Shown: piece after piece, positions 1-7,536 of the stretch
How positions within the stretch are numbered: position 1 is the first letter of the stretch
Layout of the letters: each line of letters begins with the position of its first letter
From: Flavobacteriales bacterium UBA958
GTDB lineage: Bacteria > Bacteroidota > Bacteroidia > Flavobacteriales_D > Crocinitomicaceae
DNA: 25,183 bases
Assembly (NCBI GenBank): GCA_002293045.1
Contig: DBCM01000031.1
Coordinates: 1-25,183, forward strand
Reading direction: 5' to 3'
Notes under the pieces: generated by a model
The model's input: only the letters and a program-made list of their open reading frames with translations
Told to the model about the DNA's origin: nothing
The model's database searches: none
Program-made: the position numbers and the translations under genes

Positions 1-371
1 TCGCTGAGAAACCACATATCAGCAGACGGATCATAGCGCCACAGGTCATTCAAATACTCGACTCCATTATATCCACCAAACACATAACCCGAAGCGTTTA
101 AGGCAAACCCAGAGGCATATTGTCGTTCATTTCCCGAGGGAAGCGACGCTACATTCACCCATTGATTCGTAGTGCTTTGGTAGCGATAAAAATCTGCCAA
201 GGCCGACCACCACGGACTTAATCCAGTTCCTATAAACAACTCGTCTCCAAGAACAAACCCGGTAGCATCATCACGATCCACGCCAGGAAATGAAGGAAGC
301 TGCTGCCAATCTTGCGCATTCAGGCAAGACCAACAGCAAATGATACACAGATAGGCTTTAATTCTTTTCAC
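1..371 (-). CDS. Secreted Kelch-repeat protein, N-terminal part (runs off the window)
   Basis: An open frame on the minus strand runs from a GTG at 371 through position 1 without a stop, giving about 123 residues. It begins with a typical signal peptide (two basic residues, a hydrophobic Leu/Ile/Cys-rich core, then LNAQ as a likely cleavage site near residue 20). The mature part contains Kelch-like blades: a glycine-rich strand (VFGGYNG) followed by LNDLWRYDP and a tryptophan, with an earlier related unit (FYRYQ...NQW). Kelch repeats form beta-propellers, and in Bacteroidota such exported proteins are common, usually with unknown ligands. The C-terminus is outside the window, so a sorting domain cannot be assessed. 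It lies 44 nt downstream of the phnA-like gene on the same strand. The start is inferred: no ATG precedes the signal peptide in frame and GTG is directly in front of KRIK. Confidence 0.75.
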   Translation of the reverse strand, partial: MKRIKAYLCIICCWSCLNAQDWQQLPSFPGVDRDDATGFVLGDELFIGTGLSPWWSALADFYRYQSTTNQWVNVASLPSGNERQYASGFALNASGYVFGGYNGVEYLNDLWRYDPSADMWFLS

Positions 372-415
372 GAACTCGGTATCGTTAATGGACAGATTTT
401 ATTGCTCTGACACGA

Positions 416-757
416 CTAAACTTTTTTGACAAACTCCGACTTGAGCGCCATAGCACCAAACCCTTCGATTTTGCAATCGATGTTGTGATCGCCGTCCGTT
501 AATCGGATGTTCTTTACTTTTGTACCCGCCTTGATGGATTTGGGTGCCCCTTTTACGGGAAGGTCCTTCATTACCATGACTGAATCTCCGGATTGCAAGC
601 GCACACCGTTGGCATCTATCACCAACAACATATCCGTATCCTCCGCTTCGGTTACTGTCCATACATGCGAGCATTCAGGACAGGTAAATTCATTTTCACC
701 ACTTTCATATCCATATGGACATTGACACGACGGGCATTCTTTCATCTCTTCACTCAT
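416..757 (-). CDS. yjdM: PhnA/YjdM family zinc-ribbon protein
   Basis: A 113-residue protein with an N-terminal zinc ribbon: C8-x2-C11 and C26-x2-C29 in the contexts CPSC and CPEC, followed by HVW. The rest is a compact beta domain with the family signature around DANGVRLQSGDSV and VKGAPKSIKAGTKVKNIRL. Length and layout match full-length PhnA/YjdM. Despite the historical name, alkylphosphonate utilisation operon protein, this family is not the phosphonoacetate hydrolase and its role is unsettled. No other phosphonate genes are nearby, so the context gives no support for a phosphonate role. It sits 44 nt downstream of the BNR protein gene, same strand, with no visible terminator or TAnnTTTG promoter between them, so read-through is possible. 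An internal ATG four codons in (MKECPSC) is an equally plausible start. Confidence 0.9.
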   Translation of the reverse strand: MSEEMKECPSCQCPYGYESGENEFTCPECSHVWTVTEAEDTDMLLVIDANGVRLQSGDSVMVMKDLPVKGAPKSIKAGTKVKNIRLTDGDHNIDCKIEGFGAMALKSEFVKKV

Positions 758-801
758 GGCAACTTATTTTGGTAAAGCTAGAAATTAATAAGGAACACGG
801 A

Positions 802-2070
802 TTACTTTCGGTTAAGATTCGCCGTCCAAAGCGAAGCCCTATCCCGATCTAAGCGAACCCAAACTGGCACCACCCTACCGTTTGCGGCAGCAATGGCAAT
901 ATAATCTCCAAAAAAGACTTTTGGATTCGGTATGAAGGATTTTTGAGAGATTCGTTGCTGATTAAAGTGCTTTGCGCCATCGGCTGAACTTACCCAAACC
1001 ACCTGCGTTTCAAGGGGTTGTTTTGCCGTGGATCGGTCGTAAAACAAGAAATGCAAGGTCCCATCGGATTGATCAATCGTGAAGGTAGACATGAATTGAT
1101 GCGTCTTGGTTTTATCCTGATTCACCCGAATCGGTTTCGACCAATTTTTTCCTTCATCGGAAGATTTACTCAACCAAACATCGGTATCCTTCGTCCCGTT
1201 GCGTTGGTCGCTCCAACTGAGATACAAGGTTCCTTTATGTTTCCCGCTACTTCGATCAACATTCAACACGGGCAAGCCATTGCATCTATAGATGCCAGGA
1301 ATTTTAAAATCCCATCCTCCGGGTTGTTGCATCAAACAACGCTCTACAGGCAACCACGTTTCACCCCCATCGGAAGATTGCTGCATCATAAGGCCCCTAG
1401 GTCCGGTCCATGTTACGAACAGTGTTCCGTTGATTCCAAGCACAGGCACCGCCCCTTCCACAGTTTTGTCGCCGTCTAGGCAATCTCCGTTGTAAAAAGA
1501 GATTATTTTTGCATCAGACCAACTTACTCCTCGGTCGATGGATTTACTGAACATAATTCTGGAAGAGTCCATGAAATTCTTGGAATCGTATTTATCAAAT
1601 TGAGTCCATGTCATATAAATCACCCCAGTAGCTGGATCAATATCGATCCAGTGCTTATCCTGTGCTTTTCTGCCAAAAGGTTTAGGAAAAGATCCCTTGG
1701 AGAACGATGCTGCGTTCGTGTAGGTATCGGTATATTGGCAAACAATGCGATCAATCCAATATCCTTTTGGATAATCGGACAAATGAAAATAATACAGCCT
1801 TCCTTTCGCATCAAATTGCAACACCGGATCACCGTATACACCATACGGACTTGAAAGGGTATCGCTTTTCCACTGAGTCCCCCCATCTGTAGAGAAATAA
1901 TAATATTCCAATACGGCTCCGACCGCCACCTCATCGGTATTCAGCGGATTTATGGCAACCGAAGGCTCAACCGGGTTCTGGTTAACGGAGCTAATTCGGT
2001 AATTGGTGAATTGTCCGAAAAGTAATGCGTACTTAACGCAACCAATAAGTATAAAGAGGTAAGGTCGCAT
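802..2070 (-). CDS. Secreted Asp-box (BNR/sialidase-fold) repeat protein
   Basis: A 422-residue protein with a signal peptide (residues 1-20, ending LLFGQ) and four Asp-box motifs of the form S-x-D-x-G-x-x-W: residues 60-67 (STDGGTQW), 177-184 (SIDRGVSW), 232-239 (SSDGGETW) and 303-310 (SSDEGKNW), with a decayed fifth near 361. Asp boxes mark beta-propeller blades of the sialidase/BNR superfamily. I see no clear FRIP-type motif of true sialidases, so sialidase activity should not be assumed. The C-terminus ends soon after the last blade with no visible T9SS sorting domain. Its first 38 nt overlap the 3' end of the M61 peptidase gene in another frame. The start is supported because the signal peptide begins exactly there and no later Met fits. 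Likely co-transcribed with purT and the peptidase. Confidence 0.85.
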   Translation of the reverse strand: MRPYLFILIGCVKYALLFGQFTNYRISSVNQNPVEPSVAINPLNTDEVAVGAVLEYYYFSTDGGTQWKSDTLSSPYGVYGDPVLQFDAKGRLYYFHLSDYPKGYWIDRIVCQYTDTYTNAASFSKGSFPKPFGRKAQDKHWIDIDPATGVIYMTWTQFDKYDSKNFMDSSRIMFSKSIDRGVSWSDAKIISFYNGDCLDGDKTVEGAVPVLGINGTLFVTWTGPRGLMMQQSSDGGETWLPVERCLMQQPGGWDFKIPGIYRCNGLPVLNVDRSSGKHKGTLYLSWSDQRNGTKDTDVWLSKSSDEGKNWSKPIRVNQDKTKTHQFMSTFTIDQSDGTLHFLFYDRSTAKQPLETQVVWVSSADGAKHFNQQRISQKSFIPNPKVFFGDYIAIAAANGRVVPVWVRLDRDRASLWTANLNRK

Positions 2071-3814
2071 CGGTATGTCGGTTTGTAAATATGAACGAAG
2101 ACTTTTTTTGACCTGTAATTTTCACAATCACTTTACGCATTAATTGATCCCTTGCAATGGTTAATTCAAATTCATCGCCAATTGAAGCTCCATTCATCAG
2201 GGCATCCAGCATCGCTTTGTCCACACGATAATTCATGCATGCAATAACCTCATCATTTACGCTCAATCCGGCATCCTCAGCGGCGGAATTGGCCCGGATG
2301 CTTTTAATCCGTACTTTGCCTCCCTCCTCGGACACGTTGGCCCCAAACACTGGTTTAACTCCACCCACATCGCTGACATCCACACCTAAGGGTAGAAAAT
2401 ACATTGCATAGGGAATCACCTCAGTTCCATCAATGTACTTTTGAAAGAACTCAGCCATGTCCTGTCCGGTATGTTTAGCTAAGCATGCCTTGAATTCGGC
2501 ATCCGTAAAACCGCGATTTTTCGCCACATAATACGTTTCATACAAGTCCTTCATGAGGTGATCTAGGCATTCCGTTCCATTGGATTGTTTAATGATCATT
2601 GCATCCAATACCGCAGCGATTACTAATCCCCTGGAATAGTAGGTCATCGTTGTATTACTGCTGTTTTCATTGGGTCGGTAGGCCTTGATCCATGCGTCAA
2701 AACTGGCATGTGCCACGGGTTGTACGCGTGCGCCAACGCTTGATTCCACATAGTTCACCGCAATTTGAATTTTCTTCATCATTTCCTCCTGGGAATAAAA
2801 TCCACAGCGGCGCAAAATCAATTCATCGTAATACGACGTAAATCCTTCCATGACCCACAAGTAATTGGTGTAAACCTCTTGGTCATAATTAAAGGGCCCC
2901 AATTCAATGGGACGAATGCGTTTTACATTCCACAAATGAAAATACTCGTGAGCAACTAAATTTAAAAAATTGATATAATTACTTCCTTCGTAGGTCCAGC
3001 GGTCCACACTCAACACCGTACTGTTGCAATGCTCCAAGCCGCCATCACCTCCAACCACGTTGTGCACAATAAAGACATAGCGCTTGTTTGGATTCACACC
3101 AACCACCTTGGTTTCTTCCTCAACAATTTTAGCCATATCCGCTTTCAGGCGTTCTGGATCGAAATTCCCTTCACCGTACATAGCCACTGTATGTTTAACC
3201 CCTGCCGCTTCAAAATCAAATTCATATTGATTTCCGATTTCAATCGGACAATCTACCAATTGATCGTAGTTTTCAAAGGTAAAGGTTTGATTATTCCCTT
3301 GTTTCATCAATGATTTCAGCGTCAATCCAGTTGAAACTCGCTTGAAAGAAGCGTGTGGTTGAACCAACAACTCCCCTCCTGTTTCCTTGTGTCCGTCCAG
3401 GTACATAAACATGCTGGGCCCACTTACGAAGCCATGCGTTTCGTCTAAAAAAGATGTTCTAACACTGAGCTCAAACGCATAAACCTCATATTTTACAACA
3501 AACGCTGTTTGACCCTTTAAGTCGATTTCCCATGCATTTTTAGTTTTTTTAATTATTGGTAACGCTGCCCCTTGCAAGGAGTACGCCTTGACCTGATTCA
3601 GGTGTCTAGAAAACTCTCGTACTAAATAAGAACCGGGGGCCCACACGGGCAATTTAACGGTTGCTGTTTTTTGCTTTAGTTGCTCCACCTGCATTTCCAC
3701 TTGAAAATAGTGGTTTTGAGGTCTAGGCATTTTGAGTGTGTAAGAAATTTTTGCCCCGAACGCAATCGCGTTTACGGCACATAATACTAAGGAGAGGAAA
3801 GAAAAACGAATCAT
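2033..3814 (-). CDS. M61 family metallopeptidase (glycyl aminopeptidase-like) with PDZ domain
   Basis: A 593-residue exported peptidase. Residues 1-20 form a signal peptide. The M61 N-terminal beta domain covers roughly 25-200. The catalytic region has GGLEH (258-262), the zinc motif HEYFH (289-293, with the family continuation LWNVKRIRP) and the third ligand E323 in EGFTSYY. A PDZ domain lies at about 484-567 (VRIKSIRANSAAEDAGL, then NDEVIAC). Length and order match the M61 family, whose characterised members are aminopeptidases preferring N-terminal Gly or Ala. Periplasmic or surface location is expected. It begins with ATGA overlapping the purT stop (4 nt), so translation is probably coupled. 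Its last 38 nt also encode the start of the following BNR protein. About 23 residues trail the PDZ domain, which may be there mainly because of that overlap. Confidence 0.93.
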   Translation of the reverse strand: MIRFSFLSLVLCAVNAIAFGAKISYTLKMPRPQNHYFQVEMQVEQLKQKTATVKLPVWAPGSYLVREFSRHLNQVKAYSLQGAALPIIKKTKNAWEIDLKGQTAFVVKYEVYAFELSVRTSFLDETHGFVSGPSMFMYLDGHKETGGELLVQPHASFKRVSTGLTLKSLMKQGNNQTFTFENYDQLVDCPIEIGNQYEFDFEAAGVKHTVAMYGEGNFDPERLKADMAKIVEEETKVVGVNPNKRYVFIVHNVVGGDGGLEHCNSTVLSVDRWTYEGSNYINFLNLVAHEYFHLWNVKRIRPIELGPFNYDQEVYTNYLWVMEGFTSYYDELILRRCGFYSQEEMMKKIQIAVNYVESSVGARVQPVAHASFDAWIKAYRPNENSSNTTMTYYSRGLVIAAVLDAMIIKQSNGTECLDHLMKDLYETYYVAKNRGFTDAEFKACLAKHTGQDMAEFFQKYIDGTEVIPYAMYFLPLGVDVSDVGGVKPVFGANVSEEGGKVRIKSIRANSAAEDAGLSVNDEVIACMNYRVDKAMLDALMNGASIGDEFELTIARDQLMRKVIVKITGQKKSSFIFTNRHTDATLPLYTYWLR

Positions 3815-4971
3815 ACAACAGCAATTTTTGAGGCCATCAACGTGGCGCGTTCAACATGAAATTCAACGGATTCAGGACCAAAAGAAAGCGTTACCCCCAT
3901 TCGACGGTATGGACGCGCATTGGGTTTTCCAAAAAGCCGGAGGTCAGTTCCGGGCATGGAAGCGGCTTCTTCAAGGCCTTTGAATTCCGGCAAGCGTTCA
4001 ATGGATTGTTCGGCTAAAACCACGGCACTGGCGCCGTTGCGTTGCAACACAACCTCTGGAATTGGCCACCCAAGCACCGCGCGCGCATGCAACTCAAACT
4101 CTGAGAAATTCTGCGTATTTCCCAAGGTTACCATACCCGTATCGTGAGGTCGTGGGGATAATTCCGAAAAATACGCACCGGTTGGAGTAATGAAAAATTC
4201 AACGCCCCATAAGCCAGCACCTCCGAGGGCTTTGGTTACTTGATCGGCCATCTGCTTTGCTTCTTCCAGATGTAATGGATTCATCGGCATAGGTTGCCAA
4301 CTCTCTTGATAATCTCCACGTTCTTGACGGTGACCGATGGGCGGACAAAACAGGGTTTGACCCGACTTTTGAGTTACTGTCAGTAAAGTGATTTCATAAT
4401 CGAACGCAATGAATTCCTCCACAATTACTTCTTTCAAATCACCGCGAGAACCCTCCATGGCATAATTCCATGCGCGCTCAATATCTTCAGCGGTTCGTAC
4501 TACAGATTGGCCTTTACCCGAACTTGACATTAAGGGTTTTACAACGCAAGGGAGACCACAAAAGGAAACTCCCTCCTTGAATTCGGCCAAGGTGCTTGCA
4601 TAGCGATATTTGGCCGTACGCACCCCCAATTCAATGGCCGCCAAATCTCGAATAGCTTTTCGATTCATGGTGAAATTCGCAGCCTTTGCGCTGGGAACCA
4701 CTTGAATCCCTTGTGCCTCATAGGCATAGAAACGTTCAGTCCGAATCGCTTCAATTTCTGGAACAATCAAATCCGGCATATGCTTAGCAACGATGGCATC
4801 TAAGGCAGATCCATCTAACATATCTATAACTTCGGACGCATGCGCTACCTGCATTGCCGGGGCTCCTGGATAACTATCTACCGCTATGACATACTGCCCA
4901 TATCGCTGGCACGCAATTACAAATTCCTTTCCTAATTCACCAGAACCAAGGAGTAATATTTTCTTCTGCAT
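3811..4971 (-). CDS. purT: Formate-dependent phosphoribosylglycinamide formyltransferase (GAR transformylase 2)
   Basis: PurT uses ATP and formate to formylate glycinamide ribonucleotide, the third step of de novo purine synthesis, as an alternative to folate-dependent PurN. The 386 residues match the usual family length (about 390). Visible signatures: N-terminal Rossmann-like loop LLLGSGELGKE (7-16), the ATP-grasp lysine/glycine-rich segment VVKPLMSSSGKGQS (143-156), VEEFI (184-188), and the metal/formate-site block ELSPRPHDTGMVTLGNTQNFS (269-289). It is the first gene of a minus-strand run: its stop overlaps the start of the M61 peptidase as ATGA. The 89 bases to the divergent gene at 5061 hold that gene's promoter. 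I could not find a convincing TAnnTTTG with a -33 box for purT itself. Start ATG at 4971 gives a complete N-terminus. Confidence 0.97.
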   Translation of the reverse strand: MQKKILLLGSGELGKEFVIACQRYGQYVIAVDSYPGAPAMQVAHASEVIDMLDGSALDAIVAKHMPDLIVPEIEAIRTERFYAYEAQGIQVVPSAKAANFTMNRKAIRDLAAIELGVRTAKYRYASTLAEFKEGVSFCGLPCVVKPLMSSSGKGQSVVRTAEDIERAWNYAMEGSRGDLKEVIVEEFIAFDYEITLLTVTQKSGQTLFCPPIGHRQERGDYQESWQPMPMNPLHLEEAKQMADQVTKALGGAGLWGVEFFITPTGAYFSELSPRPHDTGMVTLGNTQNFSEFELHARAVLGWPIPEVVLQRNGASAVVLAEQSIERLPEFKGLEEAASMPGTDLRLFGKPNARPYRRMGVTLSFGPESVEFHVERATLMASKIAVV

Positions 4972-5020
4972 TCTATTTAATTAACTTAATATACACCACG
5001 TGTTAACTCAAAAGCAAGGA

Positions 5021-5054
5021 TTTGGAACAAAAAACGAAAATTAACGTACCTTTG
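5021..5054 (+). promoter_or_regulatory. Bacteroidota-type promoter for the 11-gene operon
   Basis: TTTG at 5021-5024 (-33) and TACCTTTG at 5047-5054 (-7, perfect match to TAnnTTTG), separated by 22 nt. Transcription would be expected about 4-7 nt after the -7 box, that is at or next to the ATG at 5061, predicting a leaderless or near-leaderless mRNA. The match is seen; use of the promoter is inferred. Confidence 0.75.
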
Positions 5055-5060
5055 GTTCTC

Positions 5061-5825
5061 ATGTCAGATCGAGAAATCATTGAACAGCTTCAGGCTTTTG
5101 ATCCCATTTCCTTGCAGGAAATGGATCGCGTAAAGCTGATGAATCGAATTGACACCAAATTTGCTTTCGACAAAAATACGCTAATTCAGATACTCCCCTT
5201 ACTAAACTCACATTATTTCACCTTGGCCATCGAAGGAAAGCGTGCGCTAGATTATGAGAGTTTGTATTTTGACGACGATTTTTTCACCTTGTTTCACGAC
5301 CATCACAATCGACGCACTAACCGCTATAAATTCAGGATACGCAAGTACGTTGACTCCGAAGTTTTCTATTTTGAAATCAAACACAAAGTAAAAGGTAGAA
5401 CCGATAAACTGCGGATTCCTACCGATGGATTTCACGACCATCTGCATGCAGCAGAGTTGGATTTTATTGGGGAACATTCGCATAAACCTTATGCATTAAC
5501 TGCTGTGCTGAGCAATAGATTTACTCGAATTACATTGGTAAACAAAACAGCGAACGAACGATTGACACTAGACTTTAATCTTACGTTTAATAATGAATTA
5601 AAATCGATTGAACTGTCCGAATTAGTCATTGGAGAATTAAAGCAAACCAAACTCAATCGAAATTCAGTATTTTATCAACTCATGAAATCCTTGCACCTTC
5701 GACCATATCGCTTGAGCAAATACTGCCTCGGTGCCATCGCTTTGGTGGGCAAAGAAAAGTTAAAATACAACCGATTTAAAAAGAAATTAATGTACTTAGA
5801 AAAAATAAATTCACATGCTGCTTAA
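5061..5825 (+). CDS. VTC-domain polyphosphate polymerase-like protein
   Basis: A 254-residue VTC/CYTH-type triphosphate-tunnel protein. The charged residues expected to line the tunnel are all present: K33 (DTKFAFD), the basic strand RRTNRYKFRIRKY (84-96), FEIKHK (104-109), R153 and R156, R167 with D171 (ERLTLDFN), GELK (191-194) and SKYCLG (219-224). The eukaryotic VTC4 core makes polyphosphate from ATP; bacterial members are presumed to do so but are mostly uncharacterised. The next gene, a DUF4956 membrane protein, is its usual partner and overlaps by 11 nt. I chose ATG 5061 (MSDREIIEQL). The frame extends upstream to a TTG at 5022, but that TTG is the -33 element and the intervening codons contain the -7 box, so the longer form is unlikely to be translated. 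First gene of a long operon. Confidence 0.88.
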   Translation: MSDREIIEQLQAFDPISLQEMDRVKLMNRIDTKFAFDKNTLIQILPLLNSHYFTLAIEGKRALDYESLYFDDDFFTLFHDHHNRRTNRYKFRIRKYVDSEVFYFEIKHKVKGRTDKLRIPTDGFHDHLHAAELDFIGEHSHKPYALTAVLSNRFTRITLVNKTANERLTLDFNLTFNNELKSIELSELVIGELKQTKLNRNSVFYQLMKSLHLRPYRLSKYCLGAIALVGKEKLKYNRFKKKLMYLEKINSHAA

Positions 5826-6507
5826 CCTTATTTCTCCATTGTTGGCAAAATCAACAGCAGACATTCCTACCTTTTCATGGGATTACCACGATTTAGACGG
5901 GTTGGGAATACGCTTAGCCATCAATATATTCGTATTATATATCATCATTCGATTACTATATTATCCAAAAGCGAAACGAAAAGACTATTTGTTCACCTAT
6001 TTCCTCATTGGAATCATCACTTTTTTCTTGTGTTTTGGATTAAAGAAACTCGATATAGACACGGGAATGGGTCTCGGATTATTTGCAATATTTGGAATCA
6101 TTCGTTATCGAACAGATGCCATTGAAATTAAAGAAATGACGTACTTATTTCTTGTGATTGGATTGAGTGTTGTAAACGCCATGTTGGCAACTGAAGTGGA
6201 AAAAAGTACCTACCAAATCAACCTTTTTGAATTGGGGGTTATTAACCTGACCGTAATCATCGTGTTGTATGTGATGGAATATCTTTGGCTCGTTAAACAT
6301 GAAACGCGTAAAGTGGTTAACTATGATCGCGTAGATCTGGTGCACCCGGAACATCACGAGGCCATGAAAAAAGACCTTGAAGCGAAAACTGGGCTGGTGA
6401 TCAACCGTTTCGAAATTGGTAAAATTGATTACTTGAACGATACCTGCTTGGTACGCCTGTACTACTACGCAGACGACCAAGACTTTTCTAATTACGGCGC
6501 AGGATAG
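5815..6507 (+). CDS. DUF4956 family membrane protein (VTC partner)
   Basis: A 230-residue inner-membrane protein with about four to five hydrophobic segments (roughly residues 31-50, 58-76, 86-97, 108-126 and 138-160) and a soluble C-terminal domain (about 161-230). The conserved DUF4956 signature lies at about 84-112: glycine-rich GMGLGLFAIFGIIRYRT followed by IEIKEMTYLF, placing acidic and basic residues near or in the membrane. Genes of this family commonly sit beside VTC-domain genes, suggesting a membrane anchor, channel or regulator for polyphosphate synthesis; that role is inference. It starts within the 3' end of the VTC gene (11 nt overlap) and ends 3 nt before lpxK, so expression is probably tightly coupled to both. 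Confidence 0.85.
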   Translation: MLLNLISPLLAKSTADIPTFSWDYHDLDGLGIRLAINIFVLYIIIRLLYYPKAKRKDYLFTYFLIGIITFFLCFGLKKLDIDTGMGLGLFAIFGIIRYRTDAIEIKEMTYLFLVIGLSVVNAMLATEVEKSTYQINLFELGVINLTVIIVLYVMEYLWLVKHETRKVVNYDRVDLVHPEHHEAMKKDLEAKTGLVINRFEIGKIDYLNDTCLVRLYYYADDQDFSNYGAG

Positions 6508-6510
6508 GGA

Positions 6511-7536
6511 ATGAATAGTTGGCGTTGGATTCTCTCCCCGTTCGGTTTACTCTATTGGCTTATTACCAGCACGCGTAATCTGCTTTTTGATGCAGGAATT
6601 TTAAAACGTCATGTCATTGAAGGCCCTTCGATTTGTATTGGCAACTTAAACGTTGGTGGTTCAGGGAAGAGCCCGCTCACCTTGTATTTAATGAAAGCCT
6701 TTCAAGCGACACACCACATCCAAGTAGTTTCGCGCGGTTATGGGAGAACCTCCCGAGGTCACATTCAGCTAACTTCAGAACACGAAGCGCGAGAGGTAGG
6801 CGATGAACCTTTGATGTATTTCAAGCATAAAAATCCGTCTGATGAAATACACGTCTCTGAATCGAGGATCGCTGCCATTCAAAAACTCAATAGGGATTCA
6901 AAACACCTATTGTTGCTCGACGACGCCTTTCAGCATCGATATGTGCAAGCAGGCATGAATATTTTAGTGAGTGATTTCAATTCGCCGTTTTTCAAGGATT
7001 ACATATTACCCATCGGTACGCTCCGAGAGCCTCGAATTGGGGCAAAGCGCGCGAACCTTGTGGTATTTACTAAATGTCCGCTTGACCTCTCTCAGTACGA
7101 CAAACAAACATACGAAGCAGAGGCCACCCGGCTTGGTTTTCGCGCATTTTTTAGTCGAATTCAATATGCGCCGCTTCAATCCATACAGGGCAACTCGAAC
7201 ACCGATGCCAGCCATGTCCTGCTCGTCACAGGAATTGCAAATCCAATACCATTAGAAGAGCACTTAGAAAAAACATACACCGTGCATCCCATTCGATTTT
7301 CAGATCATCATGAATTTACCCGTGAAGAAATCAAGCAAATTCATAAGAAATTTGATACCTTTGAAGCAACGAAAACAATCATTGTTACCACAGAAAAAGA
7401 CTTCATGCGCCTGAATTCAAAAGAATTGTTTACTGAACTGTCTGCCTATCCGTGGTTCATTCAACCCATTGCTTTGTCTATTGAAAATGAACCTGAATTT
7501 TTAACCTTAATTAGAACATATGTTAGCACAAATTAA
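6511..7536 (+). CDS. lpxK: Tetraacyldisaccharide 4'-kinase
   Basis: LpxK phosphorylates the 4' position of the lipid A disaccharide at the inner face of the inner membrane. The 341-residue length is normal. Evidence: an N-terminal membrane-associating helix (about residues 5-25), the LpxK P-loop GNLNVGGSGKSPLT (44-57), the following SRGYGR and EVGDEP segments, LLLLDDAFQHR (about 134-144), and TEKDFMRL near the C-terminus. It starts 3 nt after the DUF4956 gene and overlaps purine nucleoside phosphorylase by 17 nt. The neighbouring phosphorylase is a frequent Bacteroidota arrangement. A second lipid A gene, lpxH, lies 4.6 kb further on in the same gene string. Confidence 0.96.
   Translation: MNSWRWILSPFGLLYWLITSTRNLLFDAGILKRHVIEGPSICIGNLNVGGSGKSPLTLYLMKAFQATHHIQVVSRGYGRTSRGHIQLTSEHEAREVGDEPLMYFKHKNPSDEIHVSESRIAAIQKLNRDSKHLLLLDDAFQHRYVQAGMNILVSDFNSPFFKDYILPIGTLREPRIGAKRANLVVFTKCPLDLSQYDKQTYEAEATRLGFRAFFSRIQYAPLQSIQGNSNTDASHVLLVTGIANPIPLEEHLEKTYTVHPIRFSDHHEFTREEIKQIHKKFDTFEATKTIIVTTEKDFMRLNSKELFTELSAYPWFIQPIALSIENEPEFLTLIRTYVSTN

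Noticed and set aside
416..757. Phosphonate catabolism locus
   Set aside because: The PhnA name is historical; no C-P lyase, transporter or phosphonatase gene is present.
1018..1479. 153-codon plus-strand open frame inside the BNR gene
   Set aside because: Antisense shadow of a clearly real gene with repeated Asp boxes; no promoter or domain of its own.
802..2070. Sialidase
   Set aside because: Asp boxes show the propeller fold only; the FRIP-type motif and a recognisable arginine triad are not evident.
5009..5016. Minus-strand TGCTTTTG as a promoter for purT
   Set aside because: One mismatch to TAnnTTTG and no TTG at proper spacing; TATATTAA closer to purT is equally weak, so no purT promoter is called.
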